Source: Rubrivivax sp.
Lineage (GTDB): Bacteria > Pseudomonadota > Gammaproteobacteria > Burkholderiales > Burkholderiaceae_C
Length of the DNA: 54,210 bases
Direction of reading: 5' to 3'
Assembly (NCBI GenBank): GCA_018780805.1
Contig: JADMJD010000126.1
Span: forward strand, 8,171 to 62,380
A model generated the notes under the pieces. The model saw nothing but the letters and a program-made list of their open reading frames with translations, was not told the DNA's origin and did not search any database. Positions 41,699-50,460 of the stretch are shown one piece after another (position 1 is the first letter of the stretch; each line of letters begins with the position of its first letter). The position numbers and the translations under genes are program-made.

Positions 41699-42790
41699 TC
41701 AGGACAGCGCCAGCGTGACGCGGATGTAGTCGATGCTGAAGGTGGGCTGCATGGAGACGTTGACCACGCAGCGGCCGGCGATCTCGTCGGCGCGGCTGGC
41801 CTTCACCTCCAGCTCGTAGCCGGTGAGCGCCTCGTCCACCACCATCGTGGTCAGGAAGGAATCCAGCGCGCCGTGCAGTGCCTTGCGCACGCGTTCGTTG
41901 TTGAGCTTGCCGATGAAGGGGTTGGCCACCTGGCGCACGCCGGCCTTGGCAAAGTCGACGATGCGGCGCGTGGTGATCTGCGCAAAGGCCGCGCCCTCGG
42001 TGGTGATTCCCCGCACCACACGGATGCCTTGCCGGTCTTCCAGCACACACACGTTGTCGGTCAGCAGGGCTTTCAGTTCACCGTAGCTGAAACGTGTGGC
42101 CAGGCCGGCAATGCCAGGCAGCACCTTGTTGGTGGGGCTGGACTGCGGCGCCAGCGAGGCCATCAGCCCGGCCACCGCGCAGGCGCTGAAACCGGCCGGC
42201 AACACAGCCAGATCACCCACCACCGGGTCGAAGGCACGCACCGCGGGTGCGGCCAGCACGATGCGCTTGTTGGCCACCACCTGGGCGCCGATGGCGGCCA
42301 CACCCACCGCATCGGCGCCGATCACCCCCATCAGGTCGCGGCCATCGTTCTCGGCCGTTTCCAGGGCCGAACCCAGCGCCGTGCGCGCGACCTCGGTTGT
42401 CAGCTCCGGTGCCACCAGGATGTTGATCTCGTCCTTCAACAACTCGGCGATGCCGGCGTTGAAGGCCGCGGTGTCGGCGGGTGCCGCCAGGCCATGGGCG
42501 TAGACCGTGCGGGCGCCGTTGCCGAACAGCACCGCCAGGCCCCGCATCAGGCTGAAGGGGTCGGCATCGGCGTTGTTGACCGGGCGCGCCTTGAACAGCC
42601 GCTGCGCGTCCTCCAGGCTGCCCAGGATGTGGGTTCGGCCCAGCGTGCCCGCTGGCGCGTCGGCCGCTGCTGCGGCAGTGCCGACGATGCCGACGTTGCC
42701 GAAGGCGATGCCCTTGGGCGCGATCAGCCCTTCGGACAAAACCCGGATGAAGGTACCGGGGACGATCTGTTCGGCAAAGGCTTCTTCCAT
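41699..42790 (-). CDS. Contractile tail sheath protein
   Basis: The 363-residue protein is a compact sheath subunit, of the size of Afp2-like sheaths. The C-terminal hallmark region reads LEDRQGIRVVRGITTEGAAF, followed by QITTRRIVDFAKAGVRQVAN and FIGKLNNERVRKALHGALDS, which interlock subunits in the contractile lattice. The N-terminal half contains a fold with GIAFGNVGIVGTAA and the VFGNGARTVYAHG stretch. Sheath contraction drives the tube through the target envelope. The gene stands second in the operon. Confidence 0.93.
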   Translation of the reverse strand: MEEAFAEQIVPGTFIRVLSEGLIAPKGIAFGNVGIVGTAAAAADAPAGTLGRTHILGSLEDAQRLFKARPVNNADADPFSLMRGLAVLFGNGARTVYAHGLAAPADTAAFNAGIAELLKDEINILVAPELTTEVARTALGSALETAENDGRDLMGVIGADAVGVAAIGAQVVANKRIVLAAPAVRAFDPVVGDLAVLPAGFSACAVAGLMASLAPQSSPTNKVLPGIAGLATRFSYGELKALLTDNVCVLEDRQGIRVVRGITTEGAAFAQITTRRIVDFAKAGVRQVANPFIGKLNNERVRKALHGALDSFLTTMVVDEALTGYELEVKASRADEIAGRCVVNVSMQPTFSIDYIRVTLALS

Positions 42791-42852
42791 CGTGTGCTCC
42801 TTCCCCGCGGGCCGCGGGCGTTCAGTGCAGGGTCGTCGTCAGGCCAGGGCCG

Positions 42853-43905
42853 TCAGCCCAGCGTCATCAGCCGTGCGGCCCGGAAGCGCGCGCTGCCGTG
42901 GCCGTGGGTCAGCAGGCCGATCTCGCCGCTGCCTGGTGGCAGGCCGCTCAGGGCCAGGGTGCGGCTGTCGTCCAGTTCGATGCTGGCCTGGCCGTCGTAG
43001 ACGGTCAGCACCAGGCGGTGCGGGGTGTTGGCGCTGTAGCCGGCCGGGGCCGAGCCCAGGGTCTGCCAGCCGGCCGGCGTGCGGCGGCCGATCAGGTGGT
43101 AGCCGTGGCGCTGCGACAGCAGCACGAAGCCGAAATCATCGGCCGCGCGGCGGTGGAAGACGAGGCCGATGCCGTCGCTGCCGGAGGCGTCGAACACCAC
43201 GCTCAGCACCAGCCGCGCCAGGTTCTGCGGCACACCGGCAGGCCGCCACAGCAGCTGAGCGCCGGCTTTCACCGGATCGGCCAAGGTCAGCGCGCCGCCC
43301 GCGGTGGCGGCGGTCTGCACGATGGCATCGCCGGCCACGGCCCAGGCGCCCGGCGGCGCGGCAGCGGGGTCGTCGGCTGGCAGAAAATCGGCCAGCGGCG
43401 CGGGCAGCAGCGCCAGCGATGCACCGGCAAAGTCGGCCAGGAAATGGGCGCCGTAGGGCGTGAGGTTGGTGTGCTGCTCCAGCGCCAGCTGCGTGATCAC
43501 GCCCTCGCCGGCATCGGGCACGGGCACAAACTCAAAATCGACCTCGAAGGCCAGCGCGCGGGTGGCCTCGGTGTCCAGCCCGCGCAGGTGGCGGATGCCC
43601 AGCGTGGCGAACTCGCGGCGCGTGAAGGCCAGCATCTGGCCCGACAAGGTGGCCAGGTAATTGGCGGCCGCGGCATCGGCGCCACCGCTGACATCCACGT
43701 CCACGCGTGCCCGCAGGCGGCGGCCGAAGAGCGCCGCACCGGGGTCGACATGGGTCCCAACATAACCCCCCAGCCCCAGTGGCGACACGCGTTGCGGCCG
43801 CACACGCAGCGAGCGGGTCAGCCCGCCCGGCACCGCCCCCGGCAGCAGCGAAGCCACAGCCGCTTCCAGCGCGCCGATGGCTAACGTGGTGGTGGCGTCG
43901 GGCAT
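42853..43905 (-). CDS. Terminator-like protein with C-terminal lectin-like domain, first gene of the injection locus
   Basis: The 350-residue protein starts at ATG 43905 with AAGGAG about 9 nt upstream. The N-terminal half (1-170: RLRARVDVDVSGGADAAAAN, then FTRREFATLGIRHLRGL and ALAFEVDFEFVPVP) looks like a small alpha-beta fold of the kind used by tail terminator proteins; no family name is certain. The C-terminal half (about 205-350) resembles a concanavalin/LamG-like lectin domain (SDGIGLVFHRRAADDFGFVL, then YHLIGRRTPAGWQ and HRLVLTVYDGQASIELDD). The position before the sheath gene is where a terminator is found in tails. The fusion to a lectin-like domain is unusual. Confidence 0.5.
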   Translation of the reverse strand: MPDATTTLAIGALEAAVASLLPGAVPGGLTRSLRVRPQRVSPLGLGGYVGTHVDPGAALFGRRLRARVDVDVSGGADAAAANYLATLSGQMLAFTRREFATLGIRHLRGLDTEATRALAFEVDFEFVPVPDAGEGVITQLALEQHTNLTPYGAHFLADFAGASLALLPAPLADFLPADDPAAAPPGAWAVAGDAIVQTAATAGGALTLADPVKAGAQLLWRPAGVPQNLARLVLSVVFDASGSDGIGLVFHRRAADDFGFVLLSQRHGYHLIGRRTPAGWQTLGSAPAGYSANTPHRLVLTVYDGQASIELDDSRTLALSGLPPGSGEIGLLTHGHGSARFRAARLMTLG

Positions 43906-43928
43906 GCGGGCCGCTCCTTGGGTCGGAG

Positions 43929-43962
43929 CAAAAGCCCCGAGGAGCGGCGAGTGTGTTCCTCG
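43929..43962 (-). terminator. Candidate terminator downstream of the HerA-like gene, upstream of the injection operon
   Basis: In the minus direction CGAGGA (43957-43962) pairs with TCCTCG (43938-43943), then GGGGC and a TTTT run (43929-43932). The loop is 13 nt. This would separate the HerA-like gene from the injection locus, implying that a promoter for the latter lies in the remaining part of 43906-44018. The stem is short, so confidence is moderate. Confidence 0.4.
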
Positions 43963-44018
43963 CCCCGGTGGTCCCCCATCCCTACAACATGGCGGGAGGG
44001 TGGACCCTTAAGGGGGGG

Positions 44019-45542
44019 TCAGCGGCGCTTGCCGCCCAGCAGCGAACCCAGCACGCCGCGGATGATTTCGCGCCCGACGGCCGAGCCGATGCTGCGCACG
44101 GCCGACGAAGCCGCAGCCTCGGCCAGGCCCGGCCGGCGCCCGCCGCGCGGGCCGGTGCTGCCGAAGATCATGTCCTTCAGGCCACCCATCACGCCGCCGT
44201 CGTCAGCGGCGTTGTCGCGTGCAGCACCGGGTGCGGTGGCCTGCGCGGCTGCATCGGCACCGGCCACGGCACGGCCCTTGAGCTTCTCGTAGTCCGACTC
44301 GCGGTCTTCCGTGCCTTCATAGCGGCCGGCCACCAGCGAGTTCTTCAGCAGGGCCTGGCGCTGCGCCGGGGTGATGGGGCCGATCTGGCTGCCGGGGGGC
44401 AGCACATAGACACGTTCGGTCACACTTGGGCGGCCCTTGGCATCGAGAAAACTGACCAATGCCTCGCCCACCGCCAGCTCGGTGATGGCGGTGGCCATGT
44501 CGCCGATGCCGGGGTTGGCACGCATCGTGTCGGCAGCCGACTTGACGGCCTTCTGGTCGCGCGGCGTGAAGGCGCGCAGCGCGTGTTGCACGCGGTTGCC
44601 CAGCTGGGCCAGCACAGTGTCGGGCACGTCCAGCGGGTTCTGGGTGACGAAGTACACGCCCACGCCCTTGCTGCGCACCAGGCGCACCACAAGTTCGATG
44701 CGCTCCACCAGGGCCGCGGGCGCGTCCTTGAACAGCAGGTGCGCTTCGTCGAAGAAAAACACCAGCTTGGGTTTGTCCAGGTCACCCACCTCGGGCAGCA
44801 GCTCGAACAGCTCGCTCAGCATCCACAGCAAGAAGGTGGCGTACAGCCGCGGCGAGTTCATCAGCTTGTCGGCGGCCAGGATGTTGATCACCCCCTGGCC
44901 GGACTCGGTCTGCATGAAGTCGGAGATGTCGAGCATGGGCTCGCCGAAGAACTTGTCGCCGCCTTGTTCTTCGATCTGCATCAGGCCGCGCTGGATGGCG
45001 CCGATGCTGGCCGCGCTGATGTTGCCGTACTCGGTGGTGTAGGTCTTGGCGTTGTCGCCCAGGTGCTGCAGCATGGCCCGCAGGTCCTTCATGTCCAGCA
45101 GCAGCAGGCCCTGGTCATCGGCGATCTTGAAGGCCAGGTTCAGCACGCCGGCCTGCGTGTCGTTCAGCGCCAGCATGCGGCCCAGCAGCAGCGGGCCCAT
45201 GTCGGACACGGTGGCGCGCACCGGGTGGCCTTGTTCACCGAACACGTCCCACAACATCGCGGGGCAATGGGCGCTCTCGGGCGTGGGCAGGCCCCGTTCC
45301 TGCAGGATGGCCGCCACCTTGGGCGGGATGCTGCCGGCCTGGCTGATGCCGGTGAGGTCGCCCTTCACGTCGGCCAGGAACACCGGCACGCCGATCTGGC
45401 TGAAGTTCTGCGCCAGGGTCTGCAGCGTGATGGTCTTGCCGGTGCCGGTGGCACCGGTGATCAGGCCGTGGCGGTTGGCCAGGGCGGGCAGCAAATGGCA
45501 TTCGATGTCGCCCCGGCGGGCGACGAGGAGGGGATCAGGCAT
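44019..45542 (-). CDS. HerA-like ATPase, DUF853 (YjgR) family
   Basis: The 507-residue protein starts at ATG 45542. It has a Walker A GATGTGKT near residue 30, a Walker B region [13 protein letters not shown] and the DVKGDLTGI stretch characteristic of HerA/FtsK-type DUF853 ATPases, plus the [19 protein letters not shown] segment. The C-terminus ([20 protein letters not shown], then [18 protein letters not shown]) is also a family trait. The role is unknown; these proteins are widely conserved in proteobacteria, so I treat it as a resident gene rather than part of the injection system. A 9-bp inverted repeat overlaps its ribosome binding site. Confidence 0.92.
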   Translation of the reverse strand: MPDPLLVARRGDIECHLLPALANRHGLITGATGTGKTITLQTLAQNFSQIGVPVFLADVKGDLTGISQAGSIPPKVAAILQERGLPTPESAHCPAMLWDVFGEQGHPVRATVSDMGPLLLGRMLALNDTQAGVLNLAFKIADDQGLLLLDMKDLRAMLQHLGDNAKTYTTEYGNISAASIGAIQRGLMQIEEQGGDKFFGEPMLDISDFMQTESGQGVINILAADKLMNSPRLYATFLLWMLSELFELLPEVGDLDKPKLVFFFDEAHLLFKDAPAALVERIELVVRLVRSKGVGVYFVTQNPLDVPDTVLAQLGNRVQHALRAFTPRDQKAVKSAADTMRANPGIGDMATAITELAVGEALVSFLDAKGRPSVTERVYVLPPGSQIGPITPAQRQALLKNSLVAGRYEGTEDRESDYEKLKGRAVAGADAAAQATAPGAARDNAADDGGVMGGLKDMIFGSTGPRGGRRPGLAEAAASSAVRSIGSAVGREIIRGVLGSLLGGKRR

Positions 45543-45546
45543 CGCA

Positions 45547-45573
45547 GGCGGCTCCAGGGCAGGTGGAGCCGCC
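45547..45573 (-). promoter_or_regulatory. Perfect 9-bp hairpin over the ribosome binding site of the HerA-like gene
   Basis: GGCGGCTCC (45547-45555) and GGAGCCGCC (45565-45573) are exact inverted repeats with a 9-nt loop. In the mRNA the 3' arm contains GGAG, the likely Shine-Dalgarno sequence of the HerA-like gene, 9 nt before its ATG. A hairpin would mask it. The alternative is a terminator for the upstream binding-protein gene, but no U-tract follows. Confidence 0.55.
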
Positions 45574-45592
45574 AGTCTAAGGGGCGGGCGGG

Positions 45593-45626
45593 GGGCAGGC
45601 GGGAGGGCAGGCGGGAGGACAGGCCT
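45593..45626. repeat. Short purine-biased GC-rich tandem repeat
   Basis: About two and a half copies of GGGCAGGCGGGA lie just after the stop of the binding-protein gene. The sequence is simple, and I see no clear function. Confidence 0.5.
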
Positions 45627-45631
45627 GTGCG

Positions 45632-46759
45632 CTACTGGATGAAGCGCCCGTCGCTGCCCACCATGGCCAGGTCCACGAAGCGGCTGCCGTCGTGTTCGGT
45701 GCCGCGGTAGCGCAGCTGCACCCCGCCCAGGTCGGTCTCGAAGTCCTGCAGCCCCTTCAGCAGGCTGGTGCGGGTGGGGGCCGGGCCGGCGGCGCGCAGC
45801 GCGCTCACCAGGGCCTTGGCCGTCATGTAACCCTCCAGGCTGCCGTAGGAAAACGGGGTGTCGACCGACGTGGCGCGCCACCGGGCCTGGTACTCGCGTG
45901 TCAGCGCCGTCTTGCGGGCAAACGGGCTGGGCACGATCTGCGCAAACACCATGCCGCGTGCCAGCGGCCCCAGGGCGGCGGCCATCGGCGACGAACCGGA
46001 GTTGACGCCCCAGAAACTGGTGCGGTGGCCCGCGGCGCGGGCGCGGCGGATCAGGCGTTCGTAGACACCGGGCGAGCCGTGGTTCAGCACCAGGTCCACC
46101 TGGCGGCCGGCCAGCGCGGCGGCCACGGCATCCAGCTGGGCATCGCTGACATCGCCCTGGAACGCAGCGCCACCGCCGAAGCCCATGCGGGCCTGTTCGG
46201 CCAGCAGGCGCACGTTGTCCAGGTGCTGACGGCCGGTGTCGGAATCGGCGTGGAACAGCGCCACCCGTTTCAGGCCGGTGCCGACGCCGTACTGGATCAA
46301 GGCCCGGAACTCGTCCCGGTGTTCGGCGCGCACCGGGAACACCAGCGGCTGGAACGGCCGGCGCAGGCCCGGCGAGCCGGCCATGGGACCGAAAAACGGC
46401 GTGCCAGTCTCGACGGCGGCTTTCATCACCGCGCCGCTGGGCCCGCCCTCGATGGAGCCGAACAACAGCAGCGCCCCTTCGGCCACCAGCCGGCGGGCGT
46501 TGGCCTCGGCCTCGTCGGCGCGGTTGTCGTCGTCCAGCGTGCGCAGGGCCAGGCGCCGGCCGTTGACACCACCTTCGCGGTTGACGGCGTCCAACAGCAC
46601 GCGCACGCCGGCCAGCACGTCGCTGCCATAGGCGTTTTTGCCGCCTTGCAGCGTGATGCTCTGGCCAATCACCAGCTCGTCGGCTGCCCGCAGGGTGGCT
46701 GGCAGCCACAGCGCGGCACTGACCTGGACGAGTTGGCGGCGTGTGGGCAGAGGCATCAT
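45632..46759 (-). CDS. Branched-chain amino acid-type ABC transporter substrate-binding protein
   Basis: The 375-residue protein belongs to the Leu/Ile/Val-binding (Peripla_BP_6) family. It has a signal sequence with a twin-arginine-like RR at residues 7-8 and a hydrophobic stretch to about residue 25, then the conserved [20 protein letters not shown] and [20 protein letters not shown] motifs. The C-terminal lobe includes [20 protein letters not shown]. No permease or ATPase genes lie nearby, so it is an orphan binding protein, as often seen in Burkholderiales; the ligand is unknown. It is encoded upstream of the HerA-like gene, with an 89-bp GC-rich gap that contains GGGCAGGCGGGA repeats. 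Confidence 0.9.
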   Translation of the reverse strand: MMPLPTRRQLVQVSAALWLPATLRAADELVIGQSITLQGGKNAYGSDVLAGVRVLLDAVNREGGVNGRRLALRTLDDDNRADEAEANARRLVAEGALLLFGSIEGGPSGAVMKAAVETGTPFFGPMAGSPGLRRPFQPLVFPVRAEHRDEFRALIQYGVGTGLKRVALFHADSDTGRQHLDNVRLLAEQARMGFGGGAAFQGDVSDAQLDAVAAALAGRQVDLVLNHGSPGVYERLIRRARAAGHRTSFWGVNSGSSPMAAALGPLARGMVFAQIVPSPFARKTALTREYQARWRATSVDTPFSYGSLEGYMTAKALVSALRAAGPAPTRTSLLKGLQDFETDLGGVQLRYRGTEHDGSRFVDLAMVGSDGRFIQ

Positions 46760-46864
46760 TCATCATCGCCGCCAGGGCTCGCTGGCGTCAATGCGCAGCG
46801 TCAAAGCCGCAGGTGGGCGCCGGCCGGCTAAAATGCGCGGTTACACACGAGGAGCTTGCGCACC

Positions 46865-47590
46865 ATGGCCGGTCATTCCAAATGGGCCAACATCCAGCAC
46901 CGCAAGGGGCGCCAGGACGAAAAGCGGGGCAAGGTCTGGACCCGCGTGATCCGCGAGATCATGGTCGCGGCCCGCCAGGGTGGCGGGGACGTCAAGGACA
47001 ACCCGCGTCTGCGGCTGGCGGTCGAGAAGGCCAAGGCCGTCAACCTGCCGGCCGAGACCGTCAAGCGCAACATCGACAAGGCCACGGGCAACCTGGAAGG
47101 TGTGCACTACGAAGAGATCCGCTACGAGGGCTACGGCATCGGCGGCGCGGCCGTCATCGTCGACACGATGACCGACAACCGCGTACGCACCGTGGCCGAG
47201 GTGCGGCACGCCTTCAGCAAGTACGGCGGCAACCTGGGCACCGACGGCTCGGTGTCGTTCCAGTTCAAACACTGCGGGCAGCTGGTGTTTGCACCCGGTA
47301 CCAGCGAAGACAAGGTCATGGAAGTGGCCCTGGAAGCCGGCGCCGAAGACGTGGTGACCGGTGACGACGGTGCCATCGAGGTGCTGACCGCCCCCGGTGA
47401 CTTTGAAGCCGTGAAAAACGCGCTCGAAGCCGCCGGCCTGAAACCCGAGCTGGCCGAGGTGACGATGCGTGCCGAGAACAACATCGAGCTGAGCGGCGAC
47501 GACGCCGCGCGCATGCAGAAGCTGCTGGACGTCATCGAAGACCTGGACGACGTGCAGGAGGTCTTCCACAACGCGGACCTGCAGGAATGA
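46865..47590 (+). CDS. yebC: YebC/PmpR-family protein
   Basis: The 241-residue product opens with [20 protein letters not shown], the hallmark of the TACO1/YebC family, and contains [16 protein letters not shown] and the acidic region [15 protein letters not shown]. Members act as transcriptional regulators in some species and have more recently been linked to translation of proline-rich stretches by ribosomes. The ATG at 46865 is preceded by GGAG at 10 nt. The gene begins the plus-strand housekeeping run; a REP-like element separates it from purD. Confidence 0.97.
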   Translation: MAGHSKWANIQHRKGRQDEKRGKVWTRVIREIMVAARQGGGDVKDNPRLRLAVEKAKAVNLPAETVKRNIDKATGNLEGVHYEEIRYEGYGIGGAAVIVDTMTDNRVRTVAEVRHAFSKYGGNLGTDGSVSFQFKHCGQLVFAPGTSEDKVMEVALEAGAEDVVTGDDGAIEVLTAPGDFEAVKNALEAAGLKPELAEVTMRAENNIELSGDDAARMQKLLDVIEDLDDVQEVFHNADLQE

Positions 47591-47664
47591 GCCCCCAAGC
47601 TCGCTTGTGCTCGCTGCCCCCCGGGGGGGCCGTCGGCCTCCTTGAGGCGGCTCTGCGGAGGCCT
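47591..47664 (+). repeat. REP-like intergenic palindromic element, copy 4
   Basis: Reads GCCCCCAAGCTCGCTTGTGC then GCTGCCCCCCGGGGGGGCC, closely matching copies 1 and 2 in the same relation to transcription. It fills the yebC-purD gap and is followed by GGCGGCTCTGCGGAGGCC just before the purD ATG. Confidence 0.8.
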
Positions 47665-47666
47665 GA

Positions 47667-48950
47667 ATGAAAGTCCTCGTCATCGGCGGCGGCGGCCGCG
47701 AACACGCGCTGGCCTGGAAGCTGGCGCAGTGCGCCCGTGTGCAGAGCGTGTTCGTGGCGCCCGGCAATGGCGGCACCGCCACCGACCCGGCGCTGCACAA
47801 CGTGCCGATCAGCGACATCGCCGCGCTGGCCGACTTTGCCATCGCCGAGAAGATTGCACTCACCGTGGTCGGCCCCGAGGCGCCGCTGGCCGCCGGCGTG
47901 GTGGACTTGTTCCGCGCGCGCGGCCTGCGCATCTTCGGCCCCACGCAGGCGGCGGCGCAGCTGGAAAGCTCCAAGGCCTTCGCCAAGGCCTTCATGCAGC
48001 GCCACGGCATTCCGACTGCGCTCTACGGCAGCTTCACCGACCGTGCCGCGGCGCACGCGCATGTGGACAAACACGGCGCGCCCATCGTCATCAAGGCCGA
48101 CGGCCTGGCCGCCGGCAAGGGTGTGGTGGTGGCGATGACGGCAGTCGACGCACACGCCGCCATCGACGACATGCTGGGCACCAACACCCTGGGCGTCAAA
48201 CACAACGCCGGCGGCGCGCGGGTCGTGATCGAGGAGTTCATGGCCGGCGAGGAGGCCAGCTTCATCGTCGTCAGCGATGGCAAACACGTGGTCTCGCTGG
48301 CCACCAGCCAGGACCACAAACGTGTGGGCGACGGCGACACCGGCCCCAACACCGGTGGCATGGGCGCCTACAGCCCGGCCCCGGTGGTGACCCCCGACGT
48401 GCACGCACGTGTGATGCGCGAGATCATCCAGCCCGCCATCCAGGGCATGGCCAAGGACGGCACGCCGTTCACCGGCTTCCTCTATGCCGGCTTGATGATC
48501 GACACCGACGGCCGACCACGCACGGTGGAGTTCAACTGCCGCCTGGGCGACCCGGAGACACAACCCATCCTGATGCGCCTGAAGAGCGACCTCTTCGAGC
48601 TGCTGATGCACGCCACCGACGGCACGCTGGACCAGGCCGAGCTGCAATGGGACCGGCGCGTCGCGCTGGGGGTGGTGATGGCGGCGCACGGTTACCCTGG
48701 CCCGCTGCGTCAAGGGGACCCCATCACCGGCCTGCCGGCCGACGCCGAAGACCTGAAGGTTTTCCATGCCGGCACCACGCTGTTGGATGGCCAACTCCTG
48801 ACCAGCGGCGGCCGGGTGCTGTGTGTCACCGCGCTGGGCGATTCGGTGCGTGTGGCGCAACAACGCGCCTACGAAGGGCTTCGCAGCATCCAGATGCCGG
48901 GCGCCGTGTGGCGCAGCGACATCGGCCACCGCGCGATCAAACCGCGATGA
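47667..48950 (+). CDS. purD: Phosphoribosylamine-glycine ligase (GAR synthetase)
   Basis: The 427-residue ATP-grasp enzyme joins phosphoribosylamine and glycine in the second step of purine synthesis. Diagnostic stretches are [50 protein letters not shown], the [20 protein letters not shown] segment and the metal-binding [11 protein letters not shown]. The length is normal for the family. It follows a REP-like element. The gene overlaps hemF at its stop (ATGA), which links purine synthesis and haem synthesis in one transcription unit. Confidence 0.98.
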   Translation: MKVLVIGGGGREHALAWKLAQCARVQSVFVAPGNGGTATDPALHNVPISDIAALADFAIAEKIALTVVGPEAPLAAGVVDLFRARGLRIFGPTQAAAQLESSKAFAKAFMQRHGIPTALYGSFTDRAAAHAHVDKHGAPIVIKADGLAAGKGVVVAMTAVDAHAAIDDMLGTNTLGVKHNAGGARVVIEEFMAGEEASFIVVSDGKHVVSLATSQDHKRVGDGDTGPNTGGMGAYSPAPVVTPDVHARVMREIIQPAIQGMAKDGTPFTGFLYAGLMIDTDGRPRTVEFNCRLGDPETQPILMRLKSDLFELLMHATDGTLDQAELQWDRRVALGVVMAAHGYPGPLRQGDPITGLPADAEDLKVFHAGTTLLDGQLLTSGGRVLCVTALGDSVRVAQQRAYEGLRSIQMPGAVWRSDIGHRAIKPR

Positions 48951-49858
48951 AAACCGACGACGTCCGCCGCTACCTGCTGGGCCTGCAGCAAAACATCATC
49001 GGTGCGCTGGAGGCCGAAGACGGCCACCCCTTCCTCACCGACGGCTGGGTGCGCGCGCCCGAGGAACGCCTGCAGGGCGACGGTTTCAGCCGCCTGGTGG
49101 AAGAGGGTGCTGTGTTCGAGCGTGGTGGCTGCAACTTCAGCCATGTGCGCGGTCCCACGTTGCCGCCCTCGGCCACGCAGCACCGGCCCGAGCTGGCGGG
49201 CGCGCCGTTCGAGGCGATGGGGGTCTCGCTGGTGATGCACCCGCGCAACCCGTGGGTGCCCACGGTGCACATGAACGTGCGCATGTTCGCTGCGCTGCCC
49301 GAAGGCAAGGAACCGGTCGTGTGGTTCGGCGGCGGCATGGACCTGACGCCCTACTACGGCTTCGAAGAAGACGCGCAGCACTTCCACCGCGCCTGCCGCG
49401 ATGCGTTGGCGCCGTTTGGTGATGACAAGTACCCCCGCTTCAAGCGCTGGTGCGACGAGTATTTTTTCCTGAAGCACCGCAACGAACCGCGCGGGGTGGG
49501 CGGTGTGTTCTTCGACGACTTTGCTGAACTGGGTTTTGACGACAGTTTTGCGATGATGCGCGCCGTGGGCGACGCCTTCGTGCCGGCCTACCTGCCCATC
49601 GTGCAGCGCCGCCGCGCGCTGCCCTACAGCGAGCGCGAGCGTGATTTCCAGGCCTACCGCCGCGGGCGCTATGTCGAGTTCAACCTGGTCTTCGACCGTG
49701 GCACGCTGTTCGGCCTGCAAAGTGGCGGCCGCACCGAGAGCATCCTGATGTCGATGCCGCCGGTGGTGAAGTGGCGCTACAACTGGCAGCCCGAGGCCGG
49801 CACGCCCGAGGCCGTGCTGTACAGCGATTTCCTGCGCCCGCGCGACTGGGCCGCTTGA
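48947..49858 (+). CDS. hemF: Oxygen-dependent coproporphyrinogen III oxidase
   Basis: The 303-residue protein has the HemF signatures: [45 protein letters not shown] and [15 protein letters not shown] followed by [17 protein letters not shown]. It oxidatively decarboxylates coproporphyrinogen III to protoporphyrinogen IX using O2. The start ATG at 48947 overlaps the purD stop by ATGA. The length matches known enzymes, with no missing key segment. Confidence 0.98.
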   Translation: MKTDDVRRYLLGLQQNIIGALEAEDGHPFLTDGWVRAPEERLQGDGFSRLVEEGAVFERGGCNFSHVRGPTLPPSATQHRPELAGAPFEAMGVSLVMHPRNPWVPTVHMNVRMFAALPEGKEPVVWFGGGMDLTPYYGFEEDAQHFHRACRDALAPFGDDKYPRFKRWCDEYFFLKHRNEPRGVGGVFFDDFAELGFDDSFAMMRAVGDAFVPAYLPIVQRRRALPYSERERDFQAYRRGRYVEFNLVFDRGTLFGLQSGGRTESILMSMPPVVKWRYNWQPEAGTPEAVLYSDFLRPRDWAA

Positions 49859-50460
49859 ATGTCCGCTTGAAAAGGATCGCCATCTTCGGCGGCAGTTTCG
49901 ACCCGCCGCACACGGCGCATGTGGAACTGGCGCGCACCGCCCTGCAGGCCCTGGCGCTGGACAGCGTGCGCTGGATCCCGGCGGGTCAGCCCTGGCAGAA
50001 GAGCCGTGCGATGACGCCGGCCGCACACCGCGAGGCGATGGTGCGGCTGGCCATCGAAGATCAAGCCCGCTTTGTGCTGGACCGCACTGAACTTGAGCGC
50101 AGCGGCCCCAGCATCACGCTGGACACCGTCACCGCCTTCCAGGCGGCCGAGCCGGGGGTGGACTGGGTGCTGCTGATCGGCGGCGACCAGTACGCCAACC
50201 TGCACACCTGGCGCCACTGGCCCGATCTGCTGAGCCGTGTGACGCTGGCCGTGGCGCAGCGCCCGGGTGTCACGCAAGTGCCCGACCCGGCGGTGTTGGC
50301 CCGCCCGCACCGTGTGGTGCCGCTGCCGATGCTGGACATCTCGTCCACCCAGATCCGCCAGCAGGTGGCCTGCGGGCTCCCCCTGGATGGTCTGGTGCCA
50401 CCGGCGGTGGCGCGCTATATTGAACATAACCGGCTTTACCAGGAAGGCAACGCCCACTGA
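49855..50460 (+). CDS. nadD: Nicotinate-nucleotide adenylyltransferase
   Basis: The protein of about 201 residues has the nucleotidyltransferase motif [11 protein letters not shown], then [10 protein letters not shown] and [14 protein letters not shown], and the C-terminal [10 protein letters not shown] (the ISSTxIR motif). It converts nicotinate mononucleotide to deamido-NAD using ATP. No ATG or GTG is in frame near the expected start; a TTG at 49855 overlapping the hemF stop, or a TTG at 49867 giving MKRIAIFGG, are the candidates. I list 49855. The gene is followed directly by rsfS. Confidence 0.95.
   Translation: MNVRLKRIAIFGGSFDPPHTAHVELARTALQALALDSVRWIPAGQPWQKSRAMTPAAHREAMVRLAIEDQARFVLDRTELERSGPSITLDTVTAFQAAEPGVDWVLLIGGDQYANLHTWRHWPDLLSRVTLAVAQRPGVTQVPDPAVLARPHRVVPLPMLDISSTQIRQQVACGLPLDGLVPPAVARYIEHNRLYQEGNAH

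Noticed and set aside
21304..43905. Prophage or R-type tailocin.
   Set aside because: No capsid, terminase, portal, integrase, holin or endolysin genes lie in or next to the locus; the only peptidase is a domain fused to a structural protein.
21304..43905. Type VI secretion system.
   Set aside because: No TssJ/L/M membrane complex, no ClpV, and hub and spike are separate gpD and gpV proteins instead of one VgrG.
44019..45542. The HerA-like ATPase as the missing AAA+ ATPase of the injection system.
   Set aside because: Its motifs are those of the common DUF853 family and not of Afp15-type AAA+ chaperones; a candidate terminator separates it from the locus. Kept only as a low-interest finding.
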